NCBI RefSeq assembly: GCF_900105925.1
Contig: NZ_LT629791.1
Span: forward strand, 3,931,001-3,995,000
Length of the DNA stretch: 64,000 bases
Direction: 5' to 3'
From: Jiangella alkaliphila
GTDB lineage: Bacteria > Actinomycetota > Actinomycetes > Jiangellales > Jiangellaceae
The position numbers and the translations under genes are program-made. Of this stretch, positions 24,583 to 41,847 are shown in pieces; within the stretch, counting starts at the first letter, position 1, and every line of letters begins with the position of its first letter. Below the pieces are notes generated by a model. That model was not told where the DNA came from. It ran no database searches and saw nothing but the letters and a program-made list of their open reading frames with translations.

Positions 24583-25392
24583 ATGCTGACCGAACGGTCC
24601 GGGCGGGTGCGCGAGGCGCACAAGCTGCTGCGCCGGGCGGCCCGCGAGAAGGCCGGGTTGTTCCTCGCCGAGGGCCCGCAGGCGGTCCGTGAGGCGGTCG
24701 CCGCCGGACCCGGCCGGGTGGTCGAGCTGTTCGCGACGACGACGGCGGCGGCGCGGTGGGCGCCGATCGTGGCGGCCGCCGAGGGCGCCGGCGTCCCGGT
24801 GCACGCGGCCGACGACGCCGCCCTGGCCGCGCTGTCGGAGACGGTGACGCCGCAAGGCCTGGTCGCGGTGTGCCGGTCGCTGACGGTGGACCTGACCGAC
24901 GCGCTGGCCGGCGAGCCGCGGCTGGTCGCCGTCCTCGCCGAGGCCCGCGACCCCGGCAACGCCGGCACGGTCGTCCGCTGCGCCGACGCGGCAGGCGCCG
25001 ACGCCGTCGTGCTCACCCACGGCTCGGCCGACCCGCAGGGCGGCAAGGCGGTGCGCGCGTCGGCCGGCAGCGTCTTCCACCTGCCGGTCGTGTCCGGGGT
25101 GCCGGCGGCGAACGCGGTGGCGGCGCTGCGCGAGCGCGGGCTGACGGTGCTCGCGGCCGACGGCGCCGGCTCGCTCGACCTCGACCAGGCCGAGGACGAC
25201 GGCCTGCTCGCCGGGCCGGTCGCGTGGCTGTTCGGCAACGAGGCATGGGGCCTGCCCGCCGAGGTCGGCGCGCTGGCCGACCACGTCGTGCGGGTCCCGA
25301 TCTACGGCCGCGCCGAGAGCCTCAACCTCGCCACCGCCGCCGCCGTCTGCCTGTACGGCTCCGCCCGGGCCCGCCGCCGCGCCACCCGCTAG
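24583..25392 (+). CDS. TrmH/SpoU-family RNA 2'-O-methyltransferase
   Basis: 269 residues. The N-terminal substrate-binding domain contains HKLLRRAAREKAGLFLAEGPQAVREA; the C-terminal trefoil-knot domain has the three SPOUT motifs: LVAVLAEARDPGNAGTVVRCADAAGADAVVL, WLFGNEAWGLP and VPIYGRAESLNLATAAAVCLY. This is the type that methylates rRNA ribose, often near the decoding or thiostrepton-binding sites; the target nucleotide is not evident. The ATG at 24583 has GGAAGG upstream and is preferred over one at 24508. It follows the rplT terminator. Confidence 0.9.
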   Translation: MLTERSGRVREAHKLLRRAAREKAGLFLAEGPQAVREAVAAGPGRVVELFATTTAAARWAPIVAAAEGAGVPVHAADDAALAALSETVTPQGLVAVCRSLTVDLTDALAGEPRLVAVLAEARDPGNAGTVVRCADAAGADAVVLTHGSADPQGGKAVRASAGSVFHLPVVSGVPAANAVAALRERGLTVLAADGAGSLDLDQAEDDGLLAGPVAWLFGNEAWGLPAEVGALADHVVRVPIYGRAESLNLATAAAVCLYGSARARRRATR

Positions 25393-25395
25393 GTG

Positions 25396-25401
25396 TATGG
25401 T
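25396..25401 (+). promoter_or_regulatory. -10 box (TATGGT) of leaderless vapB
   Basis: TATGGT is six bases before the ATG. The surrounding GGTGTATG occurs twice, 12 bases apart (25392 and 25404), which would suit autorepression by a VapBC complex. Confidence 0.45.
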
Positions 25402-25407
25402 TGGTGT

Positions 25408-25620
25408 ATGACACGCACCAACATCGATCTCGACGACGAGCTCGTCGACGAGGTCATGCGGCGCTACGGAGTGGCGACCAAACGTGAGGCGGTCGATCTC
25501 GCTTTGCGCCGTCTCGTCGGCGTGCCGTTGACGAAGGACTTCCTGCTGGGGCTGCGCGGCGTCGGTTGGGGCGCCGATCTGGACGAGCTGCGGTCGGCCG
25601 ACTCCGCTGCGACCGGATGA
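25408..25620 (+). CDS. vapB: VapB-type antitoxin (type II TA)
   Basis: 70 residues beginning [37 protein letters not shown], a ribbon-helix-helix DNA-binding domain of the VapB/MazE-like type (residues 1-40). The remaining C-terminus (about residues 45-70) would wrap the toxin. The ATG at 25408 follows a -10 box by six bases, so the message is probably leaderless. Its stop overlaps the toxin start codon by four bases, the normal arrangement for coupled toxin-antitoxin synthesis. Confidence 0.88.
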   Translation: MTRTNIDLDDELVDEVMRRYGVATKREAVDLALRRLVGVPLTKDFLLGLRGVGWGADLDELRSADSAATG

Positions 25621-26015
25621 TCCTCGTCGACACATCGGCCTGGATCGACTACCTCCGGGCGGCTGATACACCGGCGGCCAGGGAGCTCACGGCTCTGATC
25701 CAGCGAGGCGCCGAGGTGTGCACGACCGAGCCGGTGATCATGGAGCTGCTCGCCGGCGCCGATACACCCGCGCGCGCCGACGCGTTGGAGAGGCTCACGA
25801 ACGGACTGCCGGTGCTGGGTGTCGACCCGAGGCTGGACTTCAGGCAGGCATCGGCGATCTACCTGGCGGTGCGCCGTCAGGGCCGGACCGTGCGCAGTCT
25901 CGTCGACTGCCTGATTGCGGCCGTCGCCCTGCGGCATGACGTTGCGCTGCTGCACAAGGACGCCGACTACGGCGCCATCGCCGACTGCCTGCCGCTGCGG
26001 GCGCACCCGGTCTGA
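25617..26015 (+). CDS. vapC: VapC-type PIN-domain ribonuclease toxin
   Basis: 132 residues. PIN-domain acidic residues are in place: [13 protein letters not shown] at the N-terminus, [11 protein letters not shown] near residue 41, [22 protein letters not shown] near residue 95, followed by DADYGAIA. VapC toxins cut tRNA or rRNA when released from VapB. The ATG overlaps the vapB stop. The gene converges on the F420 oxidoreductase gene with four bases between stops. All key residues are present, so the toxin looks intact. Confidence 0.9.
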   Translation: MILVDTSAWIDYLRAADTPAARELTALIQRGAEVCTTEPVIMELLAGADTPARADALERLTNGLPVLGVDPRLDFRQASAIYLAVRRQGRTVRSLVDCLIAAVALRHDVALLHKDADYGAIADCLPLRAHPV

Positions 26016-26019
26016 CCCC

Positions 26020-26868
26020 TCAGCTGAACGCGGCGGCGAACTCGTCCATCCGATCGCCGAAGCCCTCGTGGTCGCCGAACCAGACGGCGACGGAGTCGGC
26101 GCCGGCCGCCGCGAGCTTCTGGACCGACTCGACGGCCGCGGCCAGCTCGTCCCGCCCGCCGGCCCACTCGATGCGGGTGCCCGCGCGCAGCGGCCGCCCG
26201 GCCAGCGGCCCGTCGTCGCGCAGTGCCCGCAGCCGGGCCAGCCGCGACGCGAACCCGTCCGCGTCGAGGGCGAAGGCGTGCCACTCGTCGGCCACCGCGG
26301 CGACCCGGTTCAGCGCGGCGTCGGTGGTGCCGCCCACCGCGATCGGCAGCGGGGTCAGCGGCCGCGGCTCGAACACGCCGCGCTCGAACCCGAACCGAGG
26401 GCCGTCGTACGAGGTCGCGCCGTCGAACAGCGCCCGCATCACCCGCACCGCGTCCTCGACGTAACGGCCGCGGCCGGCGTAGTCGGCGCCGACGGCGTCG
26501 AACTCGGTGCGCACCCACCCGGCCCCGACGGCGAGCAGCAGCCGCCCGCCGGACAGCCGGTGCACCGTCGCGGCCTGCTTGGCGACGAGGAACGGGTCGC
26601 GCAGCGACAGCACCAGCACCGACGTGCCCAGCCGCAGCCGCTGCGTGGCGGCCGCGAGGTACGCCAGCGTGGTCAGCGGCTCGTAGACGCCGCCGAACGC
26701 CGCGCCATACGGCTCGGGCGGCAGCAGGTGGTCGGGCAGCAGGACGGCGCCGTAGCCGAGCCGTTCGGCCTGGACGGCGAGGCCGGCCAGCCGGCCGGGC
26801 TCCATGGCGGGCGACTCGTCGGGCAGGACGACCCGCAGTTCGGTGGGGTCGGTGAGGGGTGCGAGCAT
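26020..26868 (-). CDS. LLM-class (luciferase-like) F420-dependent oxidoreductase
   Basis: 282 residues of the bacterial luciferase-like TIM barrel: YGAVLLPDHLLPP, LRLGTSVLVLSLRDPFLVAKQAATVHRLSGGRLLLAVGAGW and PLPIAVGGTTDAALNRVAAVADEWH are the coenzyme F420-binding blocks of the actinobacterial subgroup. The substrate is unknown. Its ATG is six bases after TAGGGT on the minus strand, and it is divergent from another F420-type gene with only 35 bases between starts. That suggests co-regulation, though each may act on different substrates. Confidence 0.85.
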   Translation of the reverse strand: MLAPLTDPTELRVVLPDESPAMEPGRLAGLAVQAERLGYGAVLLPDHLLPPEPYGAAFGGVYEPLTTLAYLAAATQRLRLGTSVLVLSLRDPFLVAKQAATVHRLSGGRLLLAVGAGWVRTEFDAVGADYAGRGRYVEDAVRVMRALFDGATSYDGPRFGFERGVFEPRPLTPLPIAVGGTTDAALNRVAAVADEWHAFALDADGFASRLARLRALRDDGPLAGRPLRAGTRIEWAGGRDELAAAVESVQKLAAAGADSVAVWFGDHEGFGDRMDEFAAAFS

Positions 26869-26874
26869 GCTCCG

Positions 26875-26880
26875 ACCCTA
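26875..26880 (-). promoter_or_regulatory. -10 box (TAGGGT) of leaderless LLM oxidoreductase gene
   Basis: On the minus strand TAGGGT is six bases before the ATG at 26868; it lies 11 bases from the oppositely directed box at 26892. Confidence 0.45.
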
Positions 26881-26891
26881 CGCAAGCACCC

Positions 26892-26897
26892 TAAAGT
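26892..26897 (+). promoter_or_regulatory. -10 box (TAAAGT) of leaderless PPOX gene
   Basis: TAAAGT is six bases before the ATG at 26904. Confidence 0.45.
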
Positions 26898-26903
26898 GGC
26901 CTC

Positions 26904-27437
26904 ATGCCGAACATCGCCACGAACACCACCGTCGACCTCGCCGGGCTGCTCGAGTTCGTCCGGCCGCGCCACCGCGGCATCGTCATCACCATCCGCGGCG
27001 ACGGCGGCCCGCAGGCCTCGCCGGTCACCTGCGGCGTCGACGACTCCGGCCGCATCGTCGTCTCCACCTACCCGGACCGCGCGAAGGCGCAGAACGTCCG
27101 GCACCGCCCGCAGGCCAGCATCGTCGTCCTGTCCGACGACTTCGGCGGCGCGTGGGTGCAGGTCGACGGCCTGGCCGAGATCATCGACCTGCCCGACTCC
27201 GTCGAGCCGCTGGTCGAGTACTACCGCAACGTCGCCGGCGAGCACGAGGACTGGGACGGCTACCGCGAGGCCATGCACCGGCAGGGCAAGTCGCTGCTGC
27301 GCATCACGCCGCAGCGGTGGGGCCCGATCGCGACCGGGGGCTTCCCGCCGCACCTCGACCCCGACGGCGACCCCGACGGTGACCACGGCCACGGCCACGG
27401 GCACGGTCACGACGACCAGGACGGCCACGAGCACTGA
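26904..27437 (+). CDS. PPOX-class F420-dependent oxidoreductase with His-rich tail
   Basis: 177 residues. The split-barrel flavin-binding domain (RPRHRGIVITIRGDGGPQASPV, VSTYPDRAKAQNVRHRPQASIVV, WVQVDGLAEIIDLP) is that of F420-dependent PPOX-type reductases such as Rv1155. The last 20 residues are a run of Asp, Gly and His (HGHGHGHGHDD and similar), which is not part of the family core and could bind metal. The ATG follows a -10 box by six bases. The next gene, a MOSC protein, overlaps its stop by one base. Confidence 0.85.
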   Translation: MPNIATNTTVDLAGLLEFVRPRHRGIVITIRGDGGPQASPVTCGVDDSGRIVVSTYPDRAKAQNVRHRPQASIVVLSDDFGGAWVQVDGLAEIIDLPDSVEPLVEYYRNVAGEHEDWDGYREAMHRQGKSLLRITPQRWGPIATGGFPPHLDPDGDPDGDHGHGHGHGHDDQDGHEH

Positions 27438-27976
27438 TGGCGCAGGTCACCGCCGTCAGCTCCAGTCCCACGCACAGCTTCAGCAAGCCGGCCCTGGCCG
27501 CGATCCGGCTGCTGGCCGGCCTCGGCGTCGAGGGCGACGCGCACCTCGGGACGACGGTGCAGCACCTGTCCCGGCTGCAGCGTGACCCGGACGCGCCGAA
27601 CCTGCGGCAGGTGCACCTCATGCACGCCGAACTGCACGACGAGCTGGCCGCCGCCGGGCACACCGTCGGCCCCGGGCAGCTGGGCGAGAACGTCACCACC
27701 CGCGGCGTCGACCTGCTCGGCCTGCCGGCGGGGACCCGGCTGCGGCTGGGTGCCGAGGCGGTCGTCGAGGTCACCGGGCTGCGCAACCCGTGCCACCAGA
27801 TCGACGACTTCCAGCCGGGCGTGCTCAAGCAGGTCGTCGGACGCGACGCAGACGGTGAGATCGTCCGCAAGGCCGGGGTGATGGCGATCGTGCTGGTGGG
27901 CGGCGAGGTGCGGCCGGGTGACGCGATCGCCGTCGAGCCGCCGCCCGAGCCGCACCGCCCGCTCGCCCCGGTGTGA
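27437..27976 (+). CDS. MOSC domain protein
   Basis: 179 residues. MOSC (molybdenum cofactor sulfurase C-terminal) domain with the conserved Cys in VTGLRNPCHQIDDF near residue 118, preceded by LGENVTTRGVDLLGLPAG. MOSC proteins carry sulfur on this Cys for Moco maturation or for reduction of N-hydroxylated substrates. It is translated directly after the PPOX gene (1-base overlap), so the two may cooperate. A molybdenum enzyme is encoded in this window at 54095 but far away. Confidence 0.85.
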   Translation: MAQVTAVSSSPTHSFSKPALAAIRLLAGLGVEGDAHLGTTVQHLSRLQRDPDAPNLRQVHLMHAELHDELAAAGHTVGPGQLGENVTTRGVDLLGLPAGTRLRLGAEAVVEVTGLRNPCHQIDDFQPGVLKQVVGRDADGEIVRKAGVMAIVLVGGEVRPGDAIAVEPPPEPHRPLAPV

Positions 27977-27988
27977 CCGACGTCCGCG

Positions 27989-27994
27989 TAGACT
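27989..27994 (+). promoter_or_regulatory. -10 box (TAGACT) of pheST
   Basis: TAGACT lies 38 bases before the pheS ATG, with a perfect hairpin immediately after it. Confidence 0.45.
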
Positions 27995-28015
27995 CGCGGG
28001 GTTGCGAACCCCGCG
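27995..28015 (+). promoter_or_regulatory. 9-bp perfect hairpin in pheS 5' region
   Basis: CGCGGGGTT (27995-28003) and AACCCCGCG (28007-28015) are perfect complements with a 3-base loop, spanning the expected transcription start. It could stabilise the transcript, be an operator, or end transcription coming from the MOSC gene. Confidence 0.5.
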
Positions 28016-28022
28016 TGAGTAG

Positions 28023-29140
<1,118 letters not shown>

Positions 29141-29141
<1 letters not shown>

Positions 29142-31642
29142 TGCGCGTCCCCCTGAGCTGGCTGCGCGACTACGCGGCGCTGCCCGACGACGTCAGCCCG
29201 CGCGACGTCGCGACCCGGCTGATCCGCGCCGGCCTCGAGGTCGAGACCGTCGACGAGGCGGGCGCCGACCTCGTCGGCCCGCTGGTCGTCGGCCGGGTGC
29301 TGCAGTTCGCCGACGAGCCGCAGAAGAACGGCAAGACCATCCGCTGGTGCTCGGTCGACGTCGGCGAGGCGGAGCCGCGCGGCATCGTCTGCGGCGCGCA
29401 CAACTTCGCGGTCGACGACCTCGTCGTCGTGTCGCTGCCCGGCGCGGTGCTGCCCGGCGGGTTCGCGATCTCCGCGCGCAAGACCTACGGGCACGTGTCC
29501 GACGGCATGATCTGCTCGGTCCGCGAGCTGGGCATCGGCGACGACCACGCCGGCATCCTCGTGCTGCAGCCGGACGAGGCGGCGCCCGGCGACGACGCGA
29601 TCTCGCTGCTGCGGTTGCGCGACGACGTCCTCGACATCGCCGTCACGCCCGACCGCGGCTACTGCCTGTCCATCCGCGGCGTCGCCCGCGAGGCGGCGAC
29701 GGCGTTCGGGGTGCCGTTCGCCGACCCCGGGGTGCGCACCGACGTCGCCATGACCGGCGACGACGGGTACCCGGTACGGCTCGAGGACGCCGAGCGCTGC
29801 CCGGTGTTCGCCGCCCGCGCCGTGACCGGCGTCGACCCTGCCGCGCCGAGCCCGCGCTGGCTGCAGCGACGGGTCCAGCTGGCCGGCATGCGGCCGATCT
29901 CGCTGGCCGTCGACATCACCAACTACGTCATGCTCGAGCTGGGCCAGCCGATCCACGGCTACGACCGCGACGCGCTGCGGGGGCCGATCGTGGTCCGCCG
30001 CGCCGCGGCGGGGGAGAAGCTGACGACGCTCGACGGCGCGGTCCGCGCGCTCGACCCCGACGACCTGCTGATCACCGACGACTCCGGACCGATCGGTATG
30101 GCCGGAGTCATGGGCGGCGGGTCGACGGAGCTCAGCGACGCCACGACGGCGATCGTCGTGGAGGCCGCGCACTTCGAGCCGACCGGCATCGCCCGCACCG
30201 CCCGCCGGCACAAGCTGCCCAGCGAGGCGTCCAAGCGGTTCGAGCGCGGCGTCGACCCCGCGCTGCCCGCGGTGGCGGCGCAGCGGGTCGTCGATCTCCT
30301 GGTGTCGCTCGGCGGCGGCGTGCAGGAGCCCGGCCTGACGGTGGCCGGGTCGGTGCCGGCCCCGTCGCCGATCGAGATCCCAGTCGACCTGCCGGCGCGG
30401 GTCGCCGGTGTGGATTACCCGGCGGACGAGGTGACGTCGCTGCTCACGGCCGTGGGCGCGGTGGTCTCGCCGGCACGCGCCGAGCGCGTCGCCGTCACCC
30501 CGCCGACGTGGCGGCCCGACCTCACCGACCCGTACGACCTGGTCGAGGAGGTGGCCCGGCTACACGGCTACGACGCGGTGCCCTCAGTGCTGCCGGTCGC
30601 GCCGGCCGGGCGCGGTGTGACGCCGTCACAGCGGCTGCGCCGCCGGGTCGAGCGCGCCGTGGCCGCGGCCGGCTACGTCGAGGCGCCGTCGTACCCGTTC
30701 GTGGGCGAGGCCGAGTTCGACGCGCTCGGCTTCCCGGCCGACGACGCGCGACGGGTCGCGCTGCGGCTGGCCAACCCGATCTCCGAGGAGCAGCCGCTGC
30801 TGCGCACGACGCTGCTGCCCGGCCTGCTGGCGACGCTGCGGCGCAACGTCGGCCGGGGCGCCGTCGACGTGGCCGTGTACGAGGCCGGGCTGGTGTTCCG
30901 GCCGGCGCCGGGGCCGCTGCCGGTTCCGCCGCGGCTGCCGGTCGACCGCCGGCCCACCGACGACGAACTGGCAGAGCTGCTGGCCGCCGTGCCGTCGCAG
31001 CCGCGCCGGGTCGCCGTCGCGCTGGCCGGCGAGCGCGAGCCGGCCGGCTGGTGGGGCTCCGGCCGCCCGGCGAGCTGGGCCGACGCCGTCGAGGCCGCGC
31101 GGGTCGTCGCCCGGGCCGCCGGCGTCGCGCTGCGGGTCGAGCGCGACGAGCACACGCCCTGGCACCCGGGTCGCTGCGCCGCCCTGTACGTCGGCGAGAC
31201 CCTGGTCGGGCACGCCGGCGAGCTGCACCCGCGGGTCGTCGCGGCGCTCGGCCTGCCGTCGCGCACGGCGGCGATGGAACTGGAACTCGACCGGTTCTTC
31301 CCGGGCGGCCTGGCCGACGTCGCCGACGAGCCGGTGCGGGCGCCGTCGGTGCCGACCTTCCCGGTCGCCACCCAGGACGTCGCGCTCGTCGTCGACGCGT
31401 CGGTGGCCGCCGCCGACGTCGAGGACGCGCTGCGGCGTGGGGCGGGCGAGCTGCTGGAGTCGGTGCGGCTGTTCGACGTGTTCACCGGCGCGCAGCTCGG
31501 CGAGGGGAAGAAGTCGCTGGCCTACGCGCTGCGGTTCCGCGCGCCCGACCGCACCCTCACCGTCGAGGAGACGACGGCCGCTCGCGACGCCGCCGTGGCC
31601 GAGGCGGCGGCGCGGACCGGCGCGGTCCTGCGCGGCGCATGA
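29141..31642 (+). CDS. pheT: phenylalanyl-tRNA synthetase beta subunit
   Basis: 833 residues, full length. Begins [18 protein letters not shown]; the EMAP-like tRNA-binding domain is at about residues 45-150, the B3/B4 editing domain contains [13 protein letters not shown] and [17 protein letters not shown], the B5 domain and pseudo-synthetase domain follow ([40 protein letters not shown]), and the C-terminus is a ferredoxin-fold anticodon-binding domain ([19 protein letters not shown]). It overlaps pheS by one base and the SDR gene by four. Confidence 0.97.
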
Positions 31643-32460
31643 GCGTCGCCGGAGTGCCCGCGGCCCGGACGGCGCTGGTCACCGGCGCCGGCCGGGGCAT
31701 CGGCCGCGCGATCGCAGTCGGGCTGGCGGAGCGCGGCGTGTCGGTCGGCCTGCTGGCGCGCGACGCCGCTGCACTGGACGAGGTGGCCGCCGAGTGCCGC
31801 GCCACCGGGGCCGGCGCGGTCACGTTCCCCGCCGACGTCACCGACGCCGAGGCCGTCACCGCCGCCGTCGGCGCCGTCGCGGCCGAGCTGGGCACGGTCG
31901 ATCTGCTGGTCAACAACGCCGGGGCGATCGAGCCGGTCGAGGAGCCGTTCCTCGGCACCGACGTCGACGACACCTGGCGGGTCGTCGAGGTCAACCTGCG
32001 CGGCCCGCTGCTGGTCACGCACGCCGTGCTGCCCAGGATGCTGGCGGCGGGCGGCGGCAGGGTCGTGAACATCAGCAGCGGGATGGCCTACCGGGCGACG
32101 ACGGCCTACACCGGCTACGCGATCTCGAAGGGCGCGCTGGCCCGGTTCACCGCCCAGCTGGCCGCGCAGTACGGTGACGCCGGCGTGCGCGCCTTCGACC
32201 TCGCGCCCGGCACCGTCCGCACCGTGATGTCGACGTCGATGCCGGTGCACGCCGGCTACACCGGCTGGACACCGCCGGAGCGCGCCGTCGAGCTGGTCGC
32301 GGCCATCGGCGCCGGCACGCTCGACGACCTGACCGGCCGGTTCTTCCGGGCCGGCACCGACACACCGGAGTCGCTGCTGGCGCTGCGCGACCAGATCCTC
32401 GCCCACGACGCCCGCGTCCTCCGCCTCCCCACCGCCGGCCCGGACGACCCGCTCGGCTGA
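31639..32460 (+). CDS. short-chain dehydrogenase/reductase (SDR)
   Basis: 273 residues of a classical SDR: cofactor loop [48 protein letters not shown] with the catalytic Ser, and the [11 protein letters not shown] pair of catalytic Tyr and Lys. It uses NAD(P)H; substrate unknown. Its ATG overlaps the pheT stop by four bases, so it is translated with the synthetase genes although no functional link is evident. A long palindrome follows it. Confidence 0.88.
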   Translation: MSVAGVPAARTALVTGAGRGIGRAIAVGLAERGVSVGLLARDAAALDEVAAECRATGAGAVTFPADVTDAEAVTAAVGAVAAELGTVDLLVNNAGAIEPVEEPFLGTDVDDTWRVVEVNLRGPLLVTHAVLPRMLAAGGGRVVNISSGMAYRATTAYTGYAISKGALARFTAQLAAQYGDAGVRAFDLAPGTVRTVMSTSMPVHAGYTGWTPPERAVELVAAIGAGTLDDLTGRFFRAGTDTPESLLALRDQILAHDARVLRLPTAGPDDPLG

Positions 32461-32496
32461 CAGATCTCTGCTGTTCGGAACGGGTTGCCAGGCCCT

Positions 32497-32557
32497 TTTG
32501 CAATGAGCACCTATACGCACCACTCCGCGGGTGGTGCGTATAGGTGCTCATTGCAAA
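32497..32557. repeat. perfect 27-bp-arm palindrome between convergent genes
   Basis: Arms 32497-32523 and 32531-32557 are perfectly complementary; the 7-base loop itself contains CCGCGG. Outer ends read TTTGCAATGAGCACC and GGTGCTCATTGCAAA, which is AT-richer than the surroundings. It lies between the SDR gene and the phosphotransferase gene, so it may terminate both, or be a mobile palindromic element. Flanking T-run TTTT (32496-32499) and AAA support terminator use. Confidence 0.8.
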
Positions 32558-32673
32558 GGCTCGCGACGCGCGACCAGCCGATGAGTGAGGCAGCCCGCGC
32601 CCAGGATGGGCGAGGGATCAGTGCTGCTGGGGCGATCTGGATCCCCCACCCAACGCTCGTCGCCCCGCGGTGA

Positions 32674-35923
<3,250 letters not shown>

Positions 35924-35927
<4 letters not shown>

Positions 35928-36924
35928 CGACGACACCAAATATTCTCCGCGCCATGCAACGATCATCCTCTCTCCCCGGTCGACCTCAGGTCCGGACCGA
36001 GGGCTCAGGGAGACCTTCGGCCCCCCATCGCCCGTCGGTATTGCCTGGCTCGGAGGGGGCGAACGGGGCGCTCGCGAAGGCCGGGGTGCTGGTCGAGGCG
36101 CTGCCCTGGCTGAAGCGGTTCCACGGCAAGATCGTCGTGGTGAAGTACGGCGGGAACGCGATGATCGACGACGACCTCAAGCGGGCGTTCGCCGACGACA
36201 TCGTCTTCCTCCGGCTGGCCGGGCTGAAGCCGGTCGTCGTGCACGGCGGGGGGCCGCAGATCACCTCGATGCTCGACCGTCTCGGCATCGAGAGCGAGTT
36301 CCGCGGCGGCCTGCGGGTCACCACGCCCGAGGCGATGGACGTCGTCCGCATGGTGCTGGTCGGCCAGGTCGGCCGCGAGATCGTCGGGCTGATGAACAGC
36401 CACGGGCCGCTGGCGGTCGGGCTGTCCGGCGAGGACGCCGGCCTGTTCACCGCGCGGCGCCGGTCGGCCGTCGTCGACGGCGTGCAGGTCGACATCGGGC
36501 TGGTCGGCGACGTGGCCAAGGTCGACGCCGGCGCGGTTCTCGATCTCATCGACGCCGGGCGCATCCCGGTGGTCTCGTCTGTCGCACCGGACGCCGAGGG
36601 CGTCGTACACAACGTCAACGCCGACACCGCCGCCGCCGCGCTCGCCGTCGAGCTGGGCGCGGAGAAGCTGGTCGTGCTGACCGACGTGGAAGGGCTGTAC
36701 CGCAACTACCCGGCCGACACCGACATCGTCCAGGAGATCACCGCCGCCGAGCTGACGACGCTGCTGCCGTCGCTGTCGGCGGGCATGATCCCGAAGATGC
36801 AGGCGTGCCTGCGCGCGGTCGAGGGCGGCGTGCCCGAGGCGACGATCATCGACGGCCGGGTCCCGAACTCGCTGCTGCTGGAAGTGTTCACCGACGAAGG
36901 TGTGGGAACGATGGTGATCCCGTC

Positions 36925-36928
<4 letters not shown>
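35924..36928 (+). CDS. argB: acetylglutamate kinase, with unusual N-terminal extension
   Basis: 334 residues if started at the overlapping ATG 35924. The kinase core begins near residue 58 ([28 protein letters not shown]) and contains [51 protein letters not shown] and [16 protein letters not shown]. It phosphorylates N-acetylglutamate and is the usual arginine-feedback step. Related enzymes begin 15-20 residues before VEALPWL, so about 40 Ser/Arg/Pro-rich residues are extra. The true start may be ATG 35954, TTG 36041 or GTG 36083. The stop overlaps argD by four bases. Confidence 0.92.
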
Positions 36929-41067
<4,139 letters not shown>

Positions 41068-41072
41068 CGGCC

Positions 41073-41078
41073 TAGGCT
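41073..41078 (+). promoter_or_regulatory. -10 box (TAGGCT) of leaderless macro-domain gene
   Basis: TAGGCT is seven bases before the ATG at 41086. Confidence 0.4.
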
Positions 41079-41085
41079 CGGCGGC

Positions 41086-41588
41086 ATGGCTCGGATCGAG
41101 GTGGTCCAGGGCGACATCACCGCGAGGACGTCGACGCGATCGTCAACGCGGCCAACTCCTCGCTGCGCGGCGGTGGCGGCGTCGACGGCGCGATCCATCG
41201 GGCCGCGGGGCCGCGACTTGCGGACGCCGGGGCCGCGCTGGCACCGTGCCCGCCGGGCTCCGCCGTCGCCACGCCCGCGTTCGACCTCGACCCGCCCGTC
41301 CGCCACGTCATCCACACCGTCGGCCCGGTTTGGCGCGGGGGAGCGGCGGGCGAGGCGGCGCTGCTGGAGTCGTGCTACCGGCGGTCGCTCGAGGTGGCGG
41401 ACTCGGTGGGCGCCCGGTCGGTGGCGTTCCCGGCCATCTCGACCGGCATCGTCGGGTACCCGCCCGACCAGGCCGCCCGCATCGCCGTCGGCACCGTCCG
41501 TGCCGCTTCGACGCAGGTCGAGCTGATCCGGCTGGTCGCCTTCGACCGCGCCACCTACGACCTGCTGAGCGCCGCCCTCGACGACTGA
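41086..41588 (+). pseudogene. macro-domain (ADP-ribose) hydrolase gene, frameshifted
   Basis: The frame from ATG 41086 reads [11 protein letters not shown], then leaves the family. One base later in phase, from 41124, the frame continues [47 protein letters not shown] and [19 protein letters not shown] to a stop at 41588, a complete macro domain (O-acetyl-ADP-ribose deacetylase or ADP-ribosyl-hydrolase type). A single missing base around 41119-41123 explains this; restoring one C (ACCGCGAG to ACCCGCGAG) would give the usual DITRED. It may be a true lesion or a sequencing slip in a C run. Confidence 0.85.
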
Positions 41589-41615
41589 CGCCGGCACCGC
41601 GCCCAGGCAGCAGAA

Positions 41616-41657
41616 ACCCCGGCGCGGAACCACAGTGAATGAGAGGCGCGCCGGGGT
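41616..41657 (+). terminator. hairpin downstream of macro-domain gene
   Basis: ACCCCGGCGCG (41616-41626) pairs perfectly with CGCGCCGGGGT (41647-41657) across a 20-base loop. It lies 28 bases after the macro-domain stop. Confidence 0.5.
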
Positions 41658-41725
41658 CCGGCCGGGATCATCGGTGTGACAGCACCTCCGCCGACCAGAA
41701 CCAGAGTACCGCCGTTGACGACGCC

Positions 41726-41755
41726 TTGACCAGGTGTCATCCTGGAGGGCTAACT
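41726..41755 (+). promoter_or_regulatory. possible promoter of small membrane-protein gene
   Basis: TTGACC (41726-41731) and CTAACT (41750-41755) with an 18-base spacer, in an AT-richer stretch, about 90 bases before the small ORF at 41848. Confidence 0.35.
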
Positions 41756-41847
41756 ACATCGGGAACCCCCGGAGTAGTCCAGAGATGGGCTACCCGGCGG
41801 GCTGTGACAGCGGCTCACTGTGTGGCCCCTCGAAAGAGAGGATGCAC

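Noticed and set aside
29347..31640. Long alternate frame within pheT leading into the SDR gene
   Set aside because: Arg/Gly/Ala shadow of pheT; the SDR family start is at 31639.
32521..32545. Open frames running through the 27-bp-arm palindrome
   Set aside because: Frames on both strands cross it only because it is symmetric and stop-poor; no ribosome-binding site or conserved protein.
41734..41847. Longer version of the small membrane protein starting at 41734
   Set aside because: The extra 38 residues overlap the putative promoter and have no helical continuity; GTG 41848 has the ribosome-binding site.
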